Source: Avena insularis (Eukaryota; Streptophyta; Magnoliopsida; Poales; Poaceae). From it: DNA of 64,000 nucleotides. A model generated the notes under the pieces. That model was not told the DNA's origin and made no database searches. It saw only the letters and a list, made by a program, of their open reading frames with translations. Below, piece by piece: positions 19,311-30,824 of this stretch. Made by a program: the position numbers and the translations under genes. How positions within the stretch are numbered: the stretch's first letter is position 1; every line of letters starts with the position of its first letter. The stretch covers positions 378,249,331 through 378,313,330 of the forward strand of contig CM042688.1 of NCBI GenBank assembly GCA_023614405.1. Reading direction: 5' to 3'.

Positions 19311-21575
19311 TCACTTACGCAATATAGCTAAGAATTGCTGAAGTGATGCATTTATAAGTTCTGTGAAGTTCACAAGTGCTTTCCGTGCTTCATTCTTAGC
19401 TTGTATTTCCTTCAGCAATGCTGCAAGTGCGTCTGCTCCATGCCTCATTCGCTGCTCTCTCAGCCAAAAGTTGTGCTTCAAGGAGAGAGTTGGTTGGTCT
19501 TGAAGCATGGATGCTTTCATTAGTGGAAGCAAGGGGTTGATCCTCAATGCCATCTTCTGTAGCAGATGGCGCCACCGTGCTTCCAATGGGTTCCTGGCAG
19601 TTATAGAAGCAAACGTTAGAAAACTAGCAAGCAAATTCCAAGCACATCTTCATGGACAAACATGGTATTGAATTATACGAAGATGATAAAGATGGACCTG
19701 GTATAGCTTCTTCCACACTTCCTGCGCTTCGTTCAGGGCTTCTGCCTTGCCATCTGGTATCTCCATCTGCAACGCCACAATGGCAATCTGTGATGTCGCA
19801 TTCCACGCTCTGAGCCCCGAGTTGCGCTTCAAGGAGAGTCTTGGCTGGTCTTGAAGAATGGATGCTGATGTCCTGCGACAACGCATAGTGCACCGTGTTG
19901 GTGGAAGGAGGTTGTTCAGCATCAGTGATATCTTTTATACCATTAGATGCCATCTTGCTTTCCTTGGTTGCCTATTGAGCTTTAGGAATAGAATCAAACA
20001 TTAGAAAAATAGCCAGTAAATTACAAATGATCATACTCATTTCAGAGACAACTATGGCATTGAAATTTTAAAAGATGAGAAAGATGAAAAGTATTCTAGA
20101 GGGCTTACTGTTGCTTTTTTTACACTGTGATTGGAGAAGCCCCGACTGTCATAGAAAAACAAGTCACTGCGATAAGGTTGTCTATTTCTTGTTTGCCTGT
20201 TTATTAGACAACATGCCTACACCAAGAGAGAGCATAGAGTATAAGAGGCAGTCCTGGTTAAACACAAACACGGGGAAGTTGAGTAGACAAGACTTGACCT
20301 GGTTCCTGGGGTCAGTCCAAGAATTAACAAGCTTGCACCACTCTGCATTATTCATGTGTTCAACAGGAGAAATCCTTGTTACTTCATTCAACGGGAGGGG
20401 GTCAAAAACTGCTTCTCAAGGAGATGCCTTTGAATTCTTACATGCCTCATTAACTGCTGGTTGCAAGCAACCTGCACATCTGGGTGTGATGCATCCATGA
20501 CAAACTTTTGCTGAAATAAAACATTGTGCATCAGCCTCTGCTTGAACAGTAATGAGAAGAAAAGGGCAGTTGAGTCACATAACATACAGAAACTCTGTCA
20601 TAGAACTCTGCTCTGACATCCGACCTCTCCTTGTAATCTTTCCAGCGGGGGAAGATAGGCATAATAGTCCTGACTGTTTTTGCACACTCAGTGGAGAACT
20701 TGGAAGCAATAGTTCTTCCTGGAGGAAAGGCAAATGGAAGCTTTCCTCCTTTGGACACGTTCTCATGATGCGTCCCCATGTTTTTTTCCCTCAAGACAAT
20801 TTGAGGATCATCATGTTTAATAGTACCTTAAGAAGGATGATGTCCAAAATCATCTACAAACATATAATGTGGAGTTAGTGTTCTACCATATAATAAGTAC
20901 CATTCAAACAATATAATGTGCTTTCCTTGGGGAGTTGGTTGCTTGCCTGGGGCAGCTGTCTGCTCGTCCTAGACTGTTGTCTTCCTGCCATGGAGTGCTG
21001 CCATCTCGTTTTGGGCTGCTACCTTCTCTCCTCGAGCATGAGGATCTTCAGGACTCTGAGTTTCTTGCGAAGAGGTCGCAGCACTTGGCGGTCTTGGTGG
21101 GCGCTGGAGGTGGAAGTACTTCTGGCGGATTCCCCTTGGACCTGGTATGTCTCGTACTTTCTGTCGAGGCAGCCATGCTAAACGAGACGCGCTTCCGAGA
21201 AGCTGATCCACCACCAACATCCATCCTTGTCATGATGACAAGTTTCTTCTTATATTTCCTCTACTCGGTCTACACAATTCAAAGGTAGTCAATTCGGGAT
21301 AATAAAAAAGCACAACATATATGGAAAATTAAGTAACCAAGTAATTACACAAAAGATTAGTCGGCAAGTAAGGGGACAACCTCCAGCTCATCCTCCCCCT
21401 CCTCTTCAGGATAATAGTCAGATCCAGAGCCTTCATCCTTGCTCTTTTTAGGGGATAATTCAGTGGGAGATGGATAAACAAGGGGCCTAAGACCCATTTT
21501 TTGCATCCGCGCATTGTTTCTCATGATGTTTTCCAGCCGTCTTTCTTCCATGGGATGCAATTGTGGTTCTATCAT
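19311..21575 (-). pseudogene. CACTA tnp1-like gene, Transposase_24 (Ptta/En/Spm), probably decayed
   Basis: The gene reads right to left in several exons. The N-terminal exon (21357-21575) is MIEPQLHPMEERRLENIM, followed by an acidic tail (EGSGSDYYPEEEGEDELE). A Pro/Gln/Ser-rich part covers about 20935-21215. The core is recognisable from KGGKLPFAFPPGRTIASKFS and MPIFPRWKDYKERSDV to EFYDRV (20575-20765), with a good donor (S|GTATGT). The next exon (about 20300-20515) carries QKFVMDASHPDVQ, RIQRHLLEKQF and SPVEHMNNAEWCKLVNSWTD. This matches the plant transposase Transposase_24 domain, thought to bind transposon ends. The two 3' exons (about 19660-19920, 19311-19590) look duplicated. The frame is not continuous everywhere, so I call it decayed. 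A leader or promoter may extend to about 23630. Confidence 0.75.
19340..19900 (-). repeat. Duplicated 3' exon pair in the tnp1-like gene
   Basis: The block at about 19420-19530 ('agcatccatgcttcaagacc', 'tctccttgaagcacaactt' on the minus strand) is repeated at about 19800-19870 ('agcatccattcttcaagacc', 'tctccttgaagcgcaact'). It reads as an exon-size tandem duplication about 345 bp apart. Confidence 0.7.
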
Positions 21576-21599
21576 GAATAAACAACTCTTTAGTAAGCT

Positions 21600-22800
21600 A
21601 CAAAAATATAACCTATGTCCAATGGTATTGATTGTTCTATACTAATCATAATGTCCAACAGTCCACTATGAGGAACTTCTACTCTGAATCTCATATCACA
21701 AGACTAACGATGAAGCAGCCAAAGCAAAGCAAGAGACAAGATGATGAACAAGCTAGACAATTCCCCAATTGGTTGTAGTAATAAGCAGTGGGACAATAAA
21801 ACATATGCAGGATAAGCAGCAATAGTGCAATTAAACAGGAAACATAACCTACTGTACTGATTGTTCTATAGAACTCATCATGTGACAGCTCACTATGATC
21901 AATTTCTACTATGGTCATAAGGCATATGATGAAGTAGCCAAACTAATGCAAAAAGGCAAGATGATGCAATCTTTATCACACGCAAACAGATCATAAGCCG
22001 AAATAGTATACACGTAGTTAAAGAGAATAATCACAATAAAACATAAGCATGATAAGCAACTATCCTGCAAATGAACAAAATATAACTTATGGTGTTGATT
22101 GTTCTATAGTAATCATCATGTAATAGAGTCCACTATGAGCAATTTATAGTGAAATTTTCAACAATCAGCATGCATCGATGGAGACCTGGAAGGCTATTGT
22201 AGCCCAGGAATTAAGATGGGTCCTTTATAGAATTAAGAAGAAGTATTATCAGGGTCTTAAGATTTGGATTGAAACCAATTTAGACAGGAGATAGTTGATT
22301 AGCATGTTATCCCTCTTTTTTGAGGTGGAATTTGGTTGTAAATATTCTTTTGTAACTCTATATAATCTATAAAAGTTGCAGCAGGGTTTTTTGCCCTACT
22401 GTTTTACCCTCAAAAAAATGAGCAATTTATATTCTGATCAAAAGACATAGGATGAAGCAGCCAAACCAATGGAACAACCAAGATAATGCAAACTTTATCT
22501 GTATGTAAACTGATCATAAGTCAAATACTCTGAATCTCACTTGTCAATTGGTTGGCTAGTTGAACTAATAAGCAGGGCAGGACAATTAAACATCGGAAGG
22601 ATAAGCATCTTTCATGCAATTAAAATAGGCAATTAAACAAGTCATGACATATGATGTTGACTGTTCAATAGTAATCATCATGTAAAACAGACTACTATGA
22701 ACAATTTATACTCTTCTCATCAGACATATCATGAAGCAGTCAAACTCATGCAATAGACAGGATAATACAACCCTGATCACAAGACTTGTAAAATCACAAG
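21600..22800. repeat. Four diverged ~235-bp tandem repeats (5' intron of tnp1-like gene)
   Basis: Units share 'gttgattgttctatagtaat', 'catcatgtaatagagtccac', 'tatgagcaatttata', 'atgatgaagcagccaaac' and 'gataatgcaa'. Copies start near 21620, 21850, 22090 and 22645. The third is split by a LINE fragment. Confidence 0.75.
22149..22417 (+). mobile_element. 5'-truncated LINE insertion, 14-bp target duplication
   Basis: ATGAGCAATTTATA occurs at 22135-22148 and 22418-22431, bordering a 269-bp insert. The insert encodes a short C-terminal piece (WKAIVAQELRWVLYRIKKKY) and ends in a short A run, the signature of target-primed reverse transcription. Only the 3' end of the LINE is present. Confidence 0.85.
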
Positions 22801-22809
22801 CAATTTCAC

Positions 22810-23640
22810 AGGCAGAACAAATAAGAGAGAATATCTGCAACAACAAAGGTAAATTGGTGGCATGAACAGGATAATGAACAACATTTCTCAGGCAAAGTAA
22901 AAAAACATGAGAATCAAGGATGAGCGTGTTTCCTTGCCTGCAGGCTGTAGGGCCTTTTTGATACCGCATTTCTTGTAGTGACCCGGGGAACGTGGCATCG
23001 ATCTGGACAGCGACGTAGTAGACCTTGTCGATGAGGTGGGCGACGAGGTGGACGGGCCTTGTCAGTTTGGTGACGGTCCTTGTCAGCGAGGTGGACGGCG
23101 AGCTGGCAAACTTTGTGGGTGAAGTGTATAGCGAGGTGGTACAAAATGTCAGCCGGCTGTAGGCGAGGTGGACGACTGGCTAGGTCGACGGACGTGGTGG
23201 AAAACCGGGACGGTGAGGAGGGTCTAGGGTTTGTGCTAGGGTGACGGAGAGGTTACTACTGGAAGGATGGATGGAGACGAGGGGATTAAAGGTAGATGGC
23301 GGAGGGACGCACAGCGGCGAGGGGAAATGGGGGAGGACGAGGGGAAAAGTGGGAGGATGGCGGCACCGAGGGCGGTGGGGAAATTTGGATCTGTCTCATT
23401 TTGGCGAGGGGATAAAAAGGGTTTGGAATAGATTACGTAAATGACCTTTGCACGAATGCTTGGGTGGCGATGTGCGGGTGGGCTCAAATGTAATTGCAGC
23501 TCGAGAAATTTTTGTTTGCATAGAAACTCTCCCGCGTTGGCACCAAATTTCACCTGTGCGGGAGGATCTGACCTGAAAATTTGGGGTTGGTGTCCTGGCC
23601 GTTGGATGCACGATGGAGGGTTCAAAAAAATTAACCATAT
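22810..23640 (-). promoter_or_regulatory. Likely promoter and 5' leader of the CACTA-1 tnp1-like gene
   Basis: This is a GC-richer block upstream (minus sense) of the tnp1-like exons. It has C/T-rich leader sequence and many 'ccacctcg' words. The 129-codon frame at 23236-23625 (minus) is Pro/Ser-rich and reads like leader, not a conserved protein. The start site is inferred, not seen. Confidence 0.4.
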
Positions 23641-23959
23641 TTTAGAAAGTCTTCACTAAAAAGAGCCTTGTTGAAGAAAACTATAAATTATTGACGAATA
23701 AATCTTGAAAAAATCAATAATGTGGACTACTAGGTTATATTTTGGCTTGTATAATGATATCAGGAGAGGTAAGTATTTTGGATAAAATATTCAAATTTAT
23801 AGATAAGATTCAAAATCTGGTTTATTTTGAACAATGGTTACTTTTAGGTCATAGCAACACATATGGTATATATCAAGTTAGTTTGAGCCCAAAGAAGATG
23901 CATCACTACACAGACCAAAATACATATATAGTAAAATTAAAGCAGCATCTACATATATC

Positions 23960-25061
23960 CATGTGAATGACTAGAGTATAGTGGATATATCAATGTGGTT
24001 AGAACATATGCATGACTGTAGGGGCCGGGGGTCCATGTGTGTCAAGACTAAATTAAATTAAACATCATCATATCGGAAATAATAAATAACCAACTTTCAA
24101 TTCCATGTTGCACATGTTGCACCAGTGTGACAGAAGCATTAAGTTGCATCATAGAATCCACTGCAGTTAGATATCAATGTGTGGTATATATTATTGGAAA
24201 AGAACAAATGCAATGATGTGTGGTCATCATCATGTGTGGTATATCAACAATGACTCTGGTGGCCATATCAATAATGTGGGTTAGGAAAAGAACACATCAT
24301 TTGCAAAATATGACTCTAGGAGAGATCCATGGTCGTCATAGAGACCAAGAACGACACATGGGTATTAATTAATAAAGGAGCTTCCACGCATTGCATGCAT
24401 GCATGGTTGCACCAGTGTGATAGTACAAGTTGTACATCATCGATATCATAGAAGAAATAATCCACTTGAGTATATATATATACATGTGGGCGGTCATGTG
24501 TACATGTAGCTAGCTAGAGATATATCATTGTGGTTTTGGAAAAGAACAGTGTATGCAATGTGGTCATGGGGGATTAGTGGCTCAGGTGTATATATATCAG
24601 TGTGTACTAGGAAAAGAACACACACATCGATCATGCAATGTCTCTAGGGGATATCCATGTGTCAAATTAAACCATGCATGGTCATACAGACCAAAACACA
24701 TAGGAATTAAAGCAACATATTGCATGTTGCACCCGTGTGACAGAAGTTGCATCACAGAGTCCACTAGTGTGTGGTAGATATACCAATTAACAATGTGGTT
24801 TTGGAAAAGTGAACACATGCAATATGGTCATGTATGTGGATCAATGACATCTAGCTACTAGTAGCTAGTGTGGATATCAATGTGGTTTAGGAAAAAGATC
24901 ACATATGCAATAATGACTCTAGGGGTTCCATATGTGTACAACCACATGCATGGTCACAAAGACCAATATAGGAAAATCACAATTGCTTCCTCACACATTG
25001 TATGCATGTTGCACTAGTGTGACATAAGTTGCATCATCCAAAGTTATATATGTGTGGTCAT
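23960..25061. repeat. Inverted, degenerate copies of the 215-bp repeat inside CACTA-1
   Basis: Read on the plus strand, the order is the reverse complement of the array unit: 'gcatgttgcaccagtgtgac', 'agaagttgcatcacaga', 'tccactagtgtgtgg', 'caatgtggttttggaaaaga', 'acacatgcaat', 'gactctagg', 'catggtcatagagacc'. About four to five units are present, heavily diverged, with small insertions such as 'tatatatata'. They are far less alike than units of the outer array. Confidence 0.85.
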
Positions 25062-25151
25062 CATGTAGATATATGTCAAAATGGAGTTATTCAGTTTGCG
25101 TGGGACCCATTCAGTTCTTTCCTCCTTTGGACACGTTCATGTAGATATATG
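25062..25151. other. Filler-DNA patch between 14-bp direct repeats
   Basis: CATGTAGATATATG occurs at 25062-25075 and 25138-25151. The 62 bases between contain 'gttattcagtttgcgtggga', nearly repeated at 25192, and 'ctttcctcctttggacacg', which also occurs in the tnp1-like gene near 20741. This is the pattern of break repair with template switching. Confidence 0.65.
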
Positions 25152-25785
25152 GCTAAACAAAAGCTATTTTTCTGGTAGAAAAGTTGTGTTGTTATTCAGT
25201 TCGTGTGGGACCCATTTGTTAGCCTACCAGACGATGCCACTGTGAACCAAAACCACTCACGCATGGGACCCACCTGTCATAGCAGGTAGAAAAAACCCTC
25301 TCCCCTCCATGCCACTCCCAAATACCACACCACTTCCCCCAAATACGTGCTAGAGAAAACCCTCTCCCCTCCCCGTGGACGACCAAATCCTAGCAACGAT
25401 AGTGGCAGCGGAGGCTACAAACTGATGTGTAAGTGCTGCTCAACCTAGCGCTCTTTCACCGCGTCAACTCTTCGTTAACTGGCCGGTGATGTGGTCGCCT
25501 CCTTGTTCTAGTTCGACGCATCGCCTCCTTGTTCTATAGGACACCGCGTCGATGTTGCTGTTTAATTAGTTCTAGTTTGATGCGTCGCCTGCTTGTTCTA
25601 TGGTAGTGCATATGTACTCACAATCTAGTGCTCCGTGCGTCGAGGTTGCTTTCTTACGACAAGGCTCAATCTAGTTCACTGGAAGCGCCCTTTAGTTTAC
25701 TCAATGAATTTGATTCTCATAATAATTGACTAATTAGAATTGTATTCTAACTTAATTATTGTATTTACTCTTTGGGGCAGGTACG
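25152..25785 (+). promoter_or_regulatory. Probable promoter and leader of the B3 gene copy
   Basis: A C-rich leader ('aaaccctctcccctcc' twice, near 25297 and 25358) is followed by repeated 'tcgcctccttgttcta' and 'gttctagtttgatgcgtcgc' words. A polypyrimidine-poor acceptor 'ggggcag' lies at 25774-25780. The element therefore seems to carry more than the coding exons. Confidence 0.45.
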
Positions 25786-26649
25786 ATGAAGGCCTGGGAG
25801 ATACATGAGCAGGTTATAAAATTTATGCTACTGGCACTACTACTGTATATGGCATAAAAACTAAACATTCTAATTAGTGCAATGTCTAATTTAGGCTACA
25901 AAGGATGTTGTTGTCATCGATGTCTCATCTGATGATGATGTGAATAAACCTGCTACTGTATTTTTCGCAAGATTAAAGCTAAGATAGCAAGGCAAAGAGC
26001 TAAAGCTTATATGAAAAGATTTAGAGAAGTCGAGAAACCGAGGATCCTTATTCATAGAGGTGTGGCATTATATAAATGTTTTGCTACATTTATATATATG
26101 CAGATACAAATTATCACTTTCTAACATTTTCTTTCTAGGTCCAAGTATGATGGGGCTTGAGGAATTCGATGAGAACTGCGTGTTTGGAAACATTTTGGAA
26201 TTAACTTCTGACCAGGTTGCTTCCCTCAAAGTGTTAGTTAAACGACACAAGCCATCTATACCATAATATGTGTGCAAGATGAACAAGTCAAATGCCATCC
26301 GTGGGAAGGCCAAAATGGTTAAAATTTGACATTTCAATAGTTAAATTTTATTATGCACAGTGAACTCTAGCCAACAACTAATATTATTCTTCTCCTATAG
26401 TACTTTTCAATTAGCTACATCCGTGCACACCTCAACCGCTATCTCCCAAAGGTGTTACCGCTTGCATGCTCCTACAAGATCACTTTTGAGCATGTTAACC
26501 TCTTCCAAGGCATGAATCATGCTGCCCAGATGACAAGAGGCTGGTCTAATGTTCTCGAACTCGCTGGAATAAGGGAGGGGAATGTGTGCATCTTCACCTT
26601 TTTAAATGAGGGACTACATGGCTTCATGGGTTGTGTTAATGTTCTGTAG
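25786..26649 (+). pseudogene. B3 DNA-binding-domain gene copy carried by CACTA-1
   Basis: The exons are 25781-25812 (ATG 25786, MKAWEIHEQ), 25895-26059 (DVVVIDVSSDDDVNKP, then basic KIARQRAKAYMKRF), 26139-26317 and 26401-26649. All introns are GT-AG. Exon 3 has EFDENCVFGNILELTSDQVA and, after a stop, YVCKMNKSNAIRGKAKM. Exon 4 has YIRAHLNRYLP, TRGWSNVLELAGIREGN and VCIFTFLNE. This is the plant B3 (REM-like) fold: first strand, RYLP and GW..-L.EG.VC.F. B3 proteins bind DNA in the nucleus. Lesions are a frame slip in the T-run at 25961-25965 and a TAA at 26264-26266. In 'EGNVC' the usual Asp is Asn. The copy keeps its introns, so it was carried as DNA. Confidence 0.78.
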
Positions 26650-27099
26650 TGAGGCCAAAAAGTGTCTGCTTGTTTATGTTGTGGTGTTGGATGAACCATT
26701 AACGTAATATACTGTCAGTGAACTTGTAGTGGTAAGGAACTTGTTGTCAACCTGGTGATCTACATGCTAAGTAATATTATATCCATATGCTATGTATATA
26801 TTTTGGTTCCTTGTGTTCATGTTGTTGCTTTCCTGTGATTGAGAGCTGGTATGTAATATACATAATAAAGTTGTAGATCAGCACAAAACCAATGGACAAA
26901 TGCATTGGTTGCAAGTTAGTTTTGAAAAAGATTGGTTGATGGTTCGATTTCGTATACCCGCACGAAATGTTTTTCTGTTATTTAATTTCTATTTCTATCA
27001 AACGCACTGACAGCTGGGGCCAGCGGAAAACATCATGAAGCCTCGTCGAACCCAGCACTACCGTGAGATACACTACATACATAACGTCGACACCGAGCT
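26650..27099. other. 3' flank of the B3 gene copy
   Basis: AT-rich DNA with 'cataataaagttg' near 26860 that could be a poly(A) signal. No other gene is seen. Confidence 0.4.
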
Positions 27100-27393
27100 G
27101 ACAAGTGGGGTTGAAGCATAGAGGAGACGGTCGATGCGTAAAAAAGTGTCGAATATGTGTCGTGACGAAATCCATGATGAATTTTGCACCAGACGAAATA
27201 GCAAACAGGGCTTCAGGGCCTGGGACGAAATCTGCAACGAATTTGCCACAACGAAAACAAGGAACGTTATGGATAATCGGGCTAGAGGGGCTTGGAGCTT
27301 GTTACGATGAAACGTTCTAGAACGTCAGGAATCCGAGATGTTTTTAGGTCGCATCATAAAAAAAAGTCATGGATCGTCCAGATTCTTGTAGTG
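27100..27393. repeat. CACTA-1 right subterminal region and terminus
   Basis: 'gtcgtgacgaaatccatgat', 'gggacgaaatctgcaacgaa' and similar words lead to the terminus 'agattcttgtagtg'. These are the same motif family as at 18418-19230, in inverse orientation. Confidence 0.8.
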
Positions 27394-27396
27394 CAC

Positions 27397-29484
27397 ATTG
27401 ATCCAGATGACCCCACACACTCCAGTGGATTCTGTGATGCAACTTCTACGACACTGGTGCAACATGCAATATGGAAGCTATTTTCCTATGCGTGTTTGGT
27501 CTTTGTGACCATGGTTTGAGACATGGATCCACTAGAGTCATTGCATGTGTTTTTTCCCTAAACCACATTGATCCACTAGTCTCATTTCATGTGTTCTTTT
27601 CCAAAACCACATTCATCCACATGACCACACACACTCTAGTGGTTTCTGTGATGCACTTTTGCCACACTGGTGCAACATGCATTGTGGAAGCTGCTTTCAT
27701 ATGTGTTTTTGGTCTCTGCGACCATGGTTTGACACGTGGATCCACTAGATTCATTGCATTTGTTCTTTTCCCAAAACCACATTGATCCACCAGTGTCATT
27801 GCATGTGTTTTTCCAAAACCACATTTATCCACATGACCACACACATTCTAGTGGATTCTATGGTGCAACTTCTGCCACACTGGTGGAACATGCAATGTGG
27901 AAGCTGTTTTCCTATGTGGTTTTGGTCTCTGTGACCATGGTTTGACACATGGATCCACTAGAGTCATTGCATGTGTTCTTTTCCCAAATCCACATTGATC
28001 CACTAGTGAAATTGCATGTCTTCATTTCCCAAAACCACATTGATCCACTAGTGTCATTGCATATGCTCTTTTCGAAATCCACATTTATCCACATGAACAC
28101 ACACACTCTAGTGGATTCTGTGGTGCACTTTTTCCATACTGGTGCAACATGCATTTTGGAAGCTTCTTTCATATGTGTTTTTGGTCTCTATGACCATGGT
28201 TTAACACATGGATCCACTAGATTCATTGCATGTGTTCTTTTCCCAAAACCACATTGATCCAAAAGTTTAATTTCATGTGTTCCTTTCCAAAACCACATTG
28301 ATCCACATGACCACACACACTCTAGTGGATTCTGTGGTGCAACTTCTGCCACACTGGTGCAACATGCAATGTGGAAGTTGCTTTCCTATGTGTTTTTGGT
28401 CTCTGTGACCATGGTTTGATACATGGATCCACTAGAGTCATTGCATGTGTTCTTTACACAAAACTACATTGATCCACTAGTGTCATTGCATGTGTTCTTT
28501 TTCCTAAACCATATTACACAAATGTCCACACACAATCCAGTGGATTCTGTGGTGCACTTTATTCCACACTGGTGCAACATGCAATGTGGAAGCTTCTTTC
28601 CTAAATGTTTTTGGTCTCTATGACCATGGTTTGACACATGGATCCACTGGAGTATTGCATGTTATCTTTTCCTAAAACCACATTAATCCAAAATTGTCAT
28701 TGCATGTGTTCTTTTACAAAACCACATTGATCCACATGACCACACACACTCTAGTGGATTCCGTGATGTAACTTTTGCCACACTGGTGCAACATGTAATG
28801 TGGAAGTTGCTTTCCTATGTGTTTTTTGTCTCTGTGACCATGGTTTGACACAAGGATCCACTAGAGTCATTGCATGTGTTCTTTTCCCTAAACCATATTG
28901 ATCCACTAGTGTCATTGCATGTGATTTTTCCTAAACCACATTCATCCACATGACCACACACACTCAAGTGGATTTTGTGATGCAACTTCTGCCACACTGG
29001 AGCAACATGCAATGTGGAAGCTGCTTTCCTATGTGTTTTTGGTCTCTGTGACCATGGTTTGACACATGGATCCACTAGAGTCATTGCATGTGTTGTTTTC
29101 CCTAAACCACATTGATCCACTGGTGTTATGGCATGTGTTCTTTCCCAAAATAATATTGGTCCACATGACCACAGACACTCTAGTGGATTCTGTGGTGCAA
29201 CTTCTGCACACTAGTGCAACATGAAATGTGGAAGCTGCTTTCCTATGTGTTTTTGGTCTATGTGACCATGGTTTGACACATGGATTCACTAGAGTTATTG
29301 CATGTGTTCTTTTCCAAAAACCACATTGATCCACTAGTGTGATTGCATGTGTTGTTTTGCTAAACCACATTGATCCACATGACCACACACGCTCCAGTGG
29401 ATTCTGTGATGCAACTTGTGCCACACTGGTGCAACATGCAACGTGGAAGCTGCTTTCCTATGTGTTTTTGGTCTCTATGACCAT
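27397..29484. repeat. 215-bp tandem array, block 2 (~10 copies)
   Basis: It continues block 1 in the same orientation and phase after CACTA-1. It holds the same markers ('gaccatggtttgacacatgg', 'gtggtgcaacttctgccaca'). No coding function is seen despite many short frames. Confidence 0.95.
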
Positions 29485-29489
29485 GGTTT

Positions 29490-30819
29490 TGTTGGGAATA
29501 TGCCCTAGAGGCAATCATGTATGATGTTATTCCCAATGTATTCATAAGCTTATGGTCCATGTATGAACTGCTGATATGTATCATCGAATATGTGATTTGA
29601 TTGTGGAACTATATATTCATGTTGTTCATACTAATTGTCCTTGGTCATTGTGCTGGACACACAACTTAGACCAATGTGAAAGTCGGCAGATGACTAGGTT
29701 CCACTTGTCATGGGCATGGAGATGCTATTCCGACTTACACGGATTCGGCTAAAGAGTTTAACAAGTCGGACTGACCCATATTGACATGCAACGAACAAGT
29801 CGTCATTTGCATGTCTTAATCAATGTAATCCTTAGTCCCGAGGTTATTGCACAATCCGAGTTGAGGATCACCGACTTAGGTTCTGTCAAACGTTGTTCCG
29901 TCACTTGGCAGTTATAAAGGTGGAGTTCGGGTCGACTGAGAATCAAGCTGCGTGATGTGAATAACCGAGATGGGATTTTGCCCCTCTGTCTAGAGAGATA
30001 TTCTCTGGGCCCTCTCGGAAGATATGATTCGAAAAGCATGGCCATGCGTGACTCGTTTAAGTGTTGGCCGAGGCAACCGACTAAGAGTTAGTCGGATGAA
30101 TCACTTATCTCGGATCGAGAAAGAGAGTCGGACTATTTAAGGGATGACGATCATTCGCCTATAGTCCGACAAGGTATATCGTGAGGCAAAAGGGACTCAG
30201 ACGAAAGTCGCATTGGAAGGTATGTCGTCATGACTCTTTGGTACTTGGAGTTGGCACGTTCTGCTAGGCGCCGCTACCAACTGATCAGTCACGAGTGAGA
30301 CTCGGATCGTGTCCGGGTCACCATGAGCCTGTCGGGTCACACACTTAAGACCGGGAGCATATTTGGGTTGGACCCAAAAAGGAAAAGGATAGAGTCAGTG
30401 AGTTGGACTCACAGTGACTAATATAGGCCTTTTAGTGAATGGGCCACAAGTGAGTGGAGCCCACTTTCACTCCCTATATAAGCTGGGGCACAGGTGCTTA
30501 GAGCACACGGTTAGGTCACTCCATGTGTTGGAAACCCTAGCTCCAGTCCAGTCCTGTCCTGTCGCCGCCGTAACAGACCTAGAAGTCCATCACCGACGCT
30601 CCTCCTCATACGTGTGGATACTGGCAGAGGTGCTGTAAGTTTAGCACTTCGACGATCGTGGATCGGAACGGATCATGAGGACTGCACTGCATCCAGCGAC
30701 GTGCTTCATCGATTCCGCAACCGCGCGTCTAGTGGTAATTCTCGTGGCCTACTACCTCAGCTAGATCTTGGGATCACCGCATAGGAAAAAGTTTTGTTTT
30801 TCTATTCGATGGCCCAACA
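29490..30819. mobile_element. Solo LTR, Copia type (1330 bp), TSD GGTTT
   Basis: It starts TGTTGGGAATATGCCC and ends GGCCCAACA, the inverted TGTTGGG...CCCAACA borders typical of Triticeae Copia LTRs. GGTTT flanks it (29485-29489, 30820-30824). Removing it rejoins 'gaccatggtttgacac' of the array. A TATATAA box lies at 30475-30481. No internal domain is present, so the full element was reduced by LTR-LTR recombination. Confidence 0.92.
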
Positions 30820-30824
30820 GGTTT

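Larger units (their letters stand above)
18418..27393. mobile_element. CACTA-1: ~8.98-kb CACTA (En/Spm) transposon
   Basis: The left terminus is CAGTACAAGAATCT and the right terminus, inverted, is CACTACAAGAATCT (the left end has C-to-G at base 3). CAC is duplicated on both sides, and excision in silico rejoins the 215-bp array exactly. Subterminal regions (18418-19230, 27100-27393) carry many 'cgtcgtgg' / 'gacgaaat' words in both orientations. Contents are a Transposase_24 (tnp1-like) gene (minus), a truncated LINE, inverted copies of the 215-bp repeat, and a B3-domain gene (plus). No tnp2 catalytic transposase is seen, so the element looks non-autonomous. Confidence 0.92.

Noticed and set aside
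20075..20500. 141-codon plus-strand frame
   Set aside because: It is antisense to the Transposase_24 exons, which explain the coding-like composition.
23236..23625. 129-codon Pro/Ser-rich minus-strand frame
   Set aside because: Composition and position fit a 5' leader of the tnp1-like gene. No similarity recognised.
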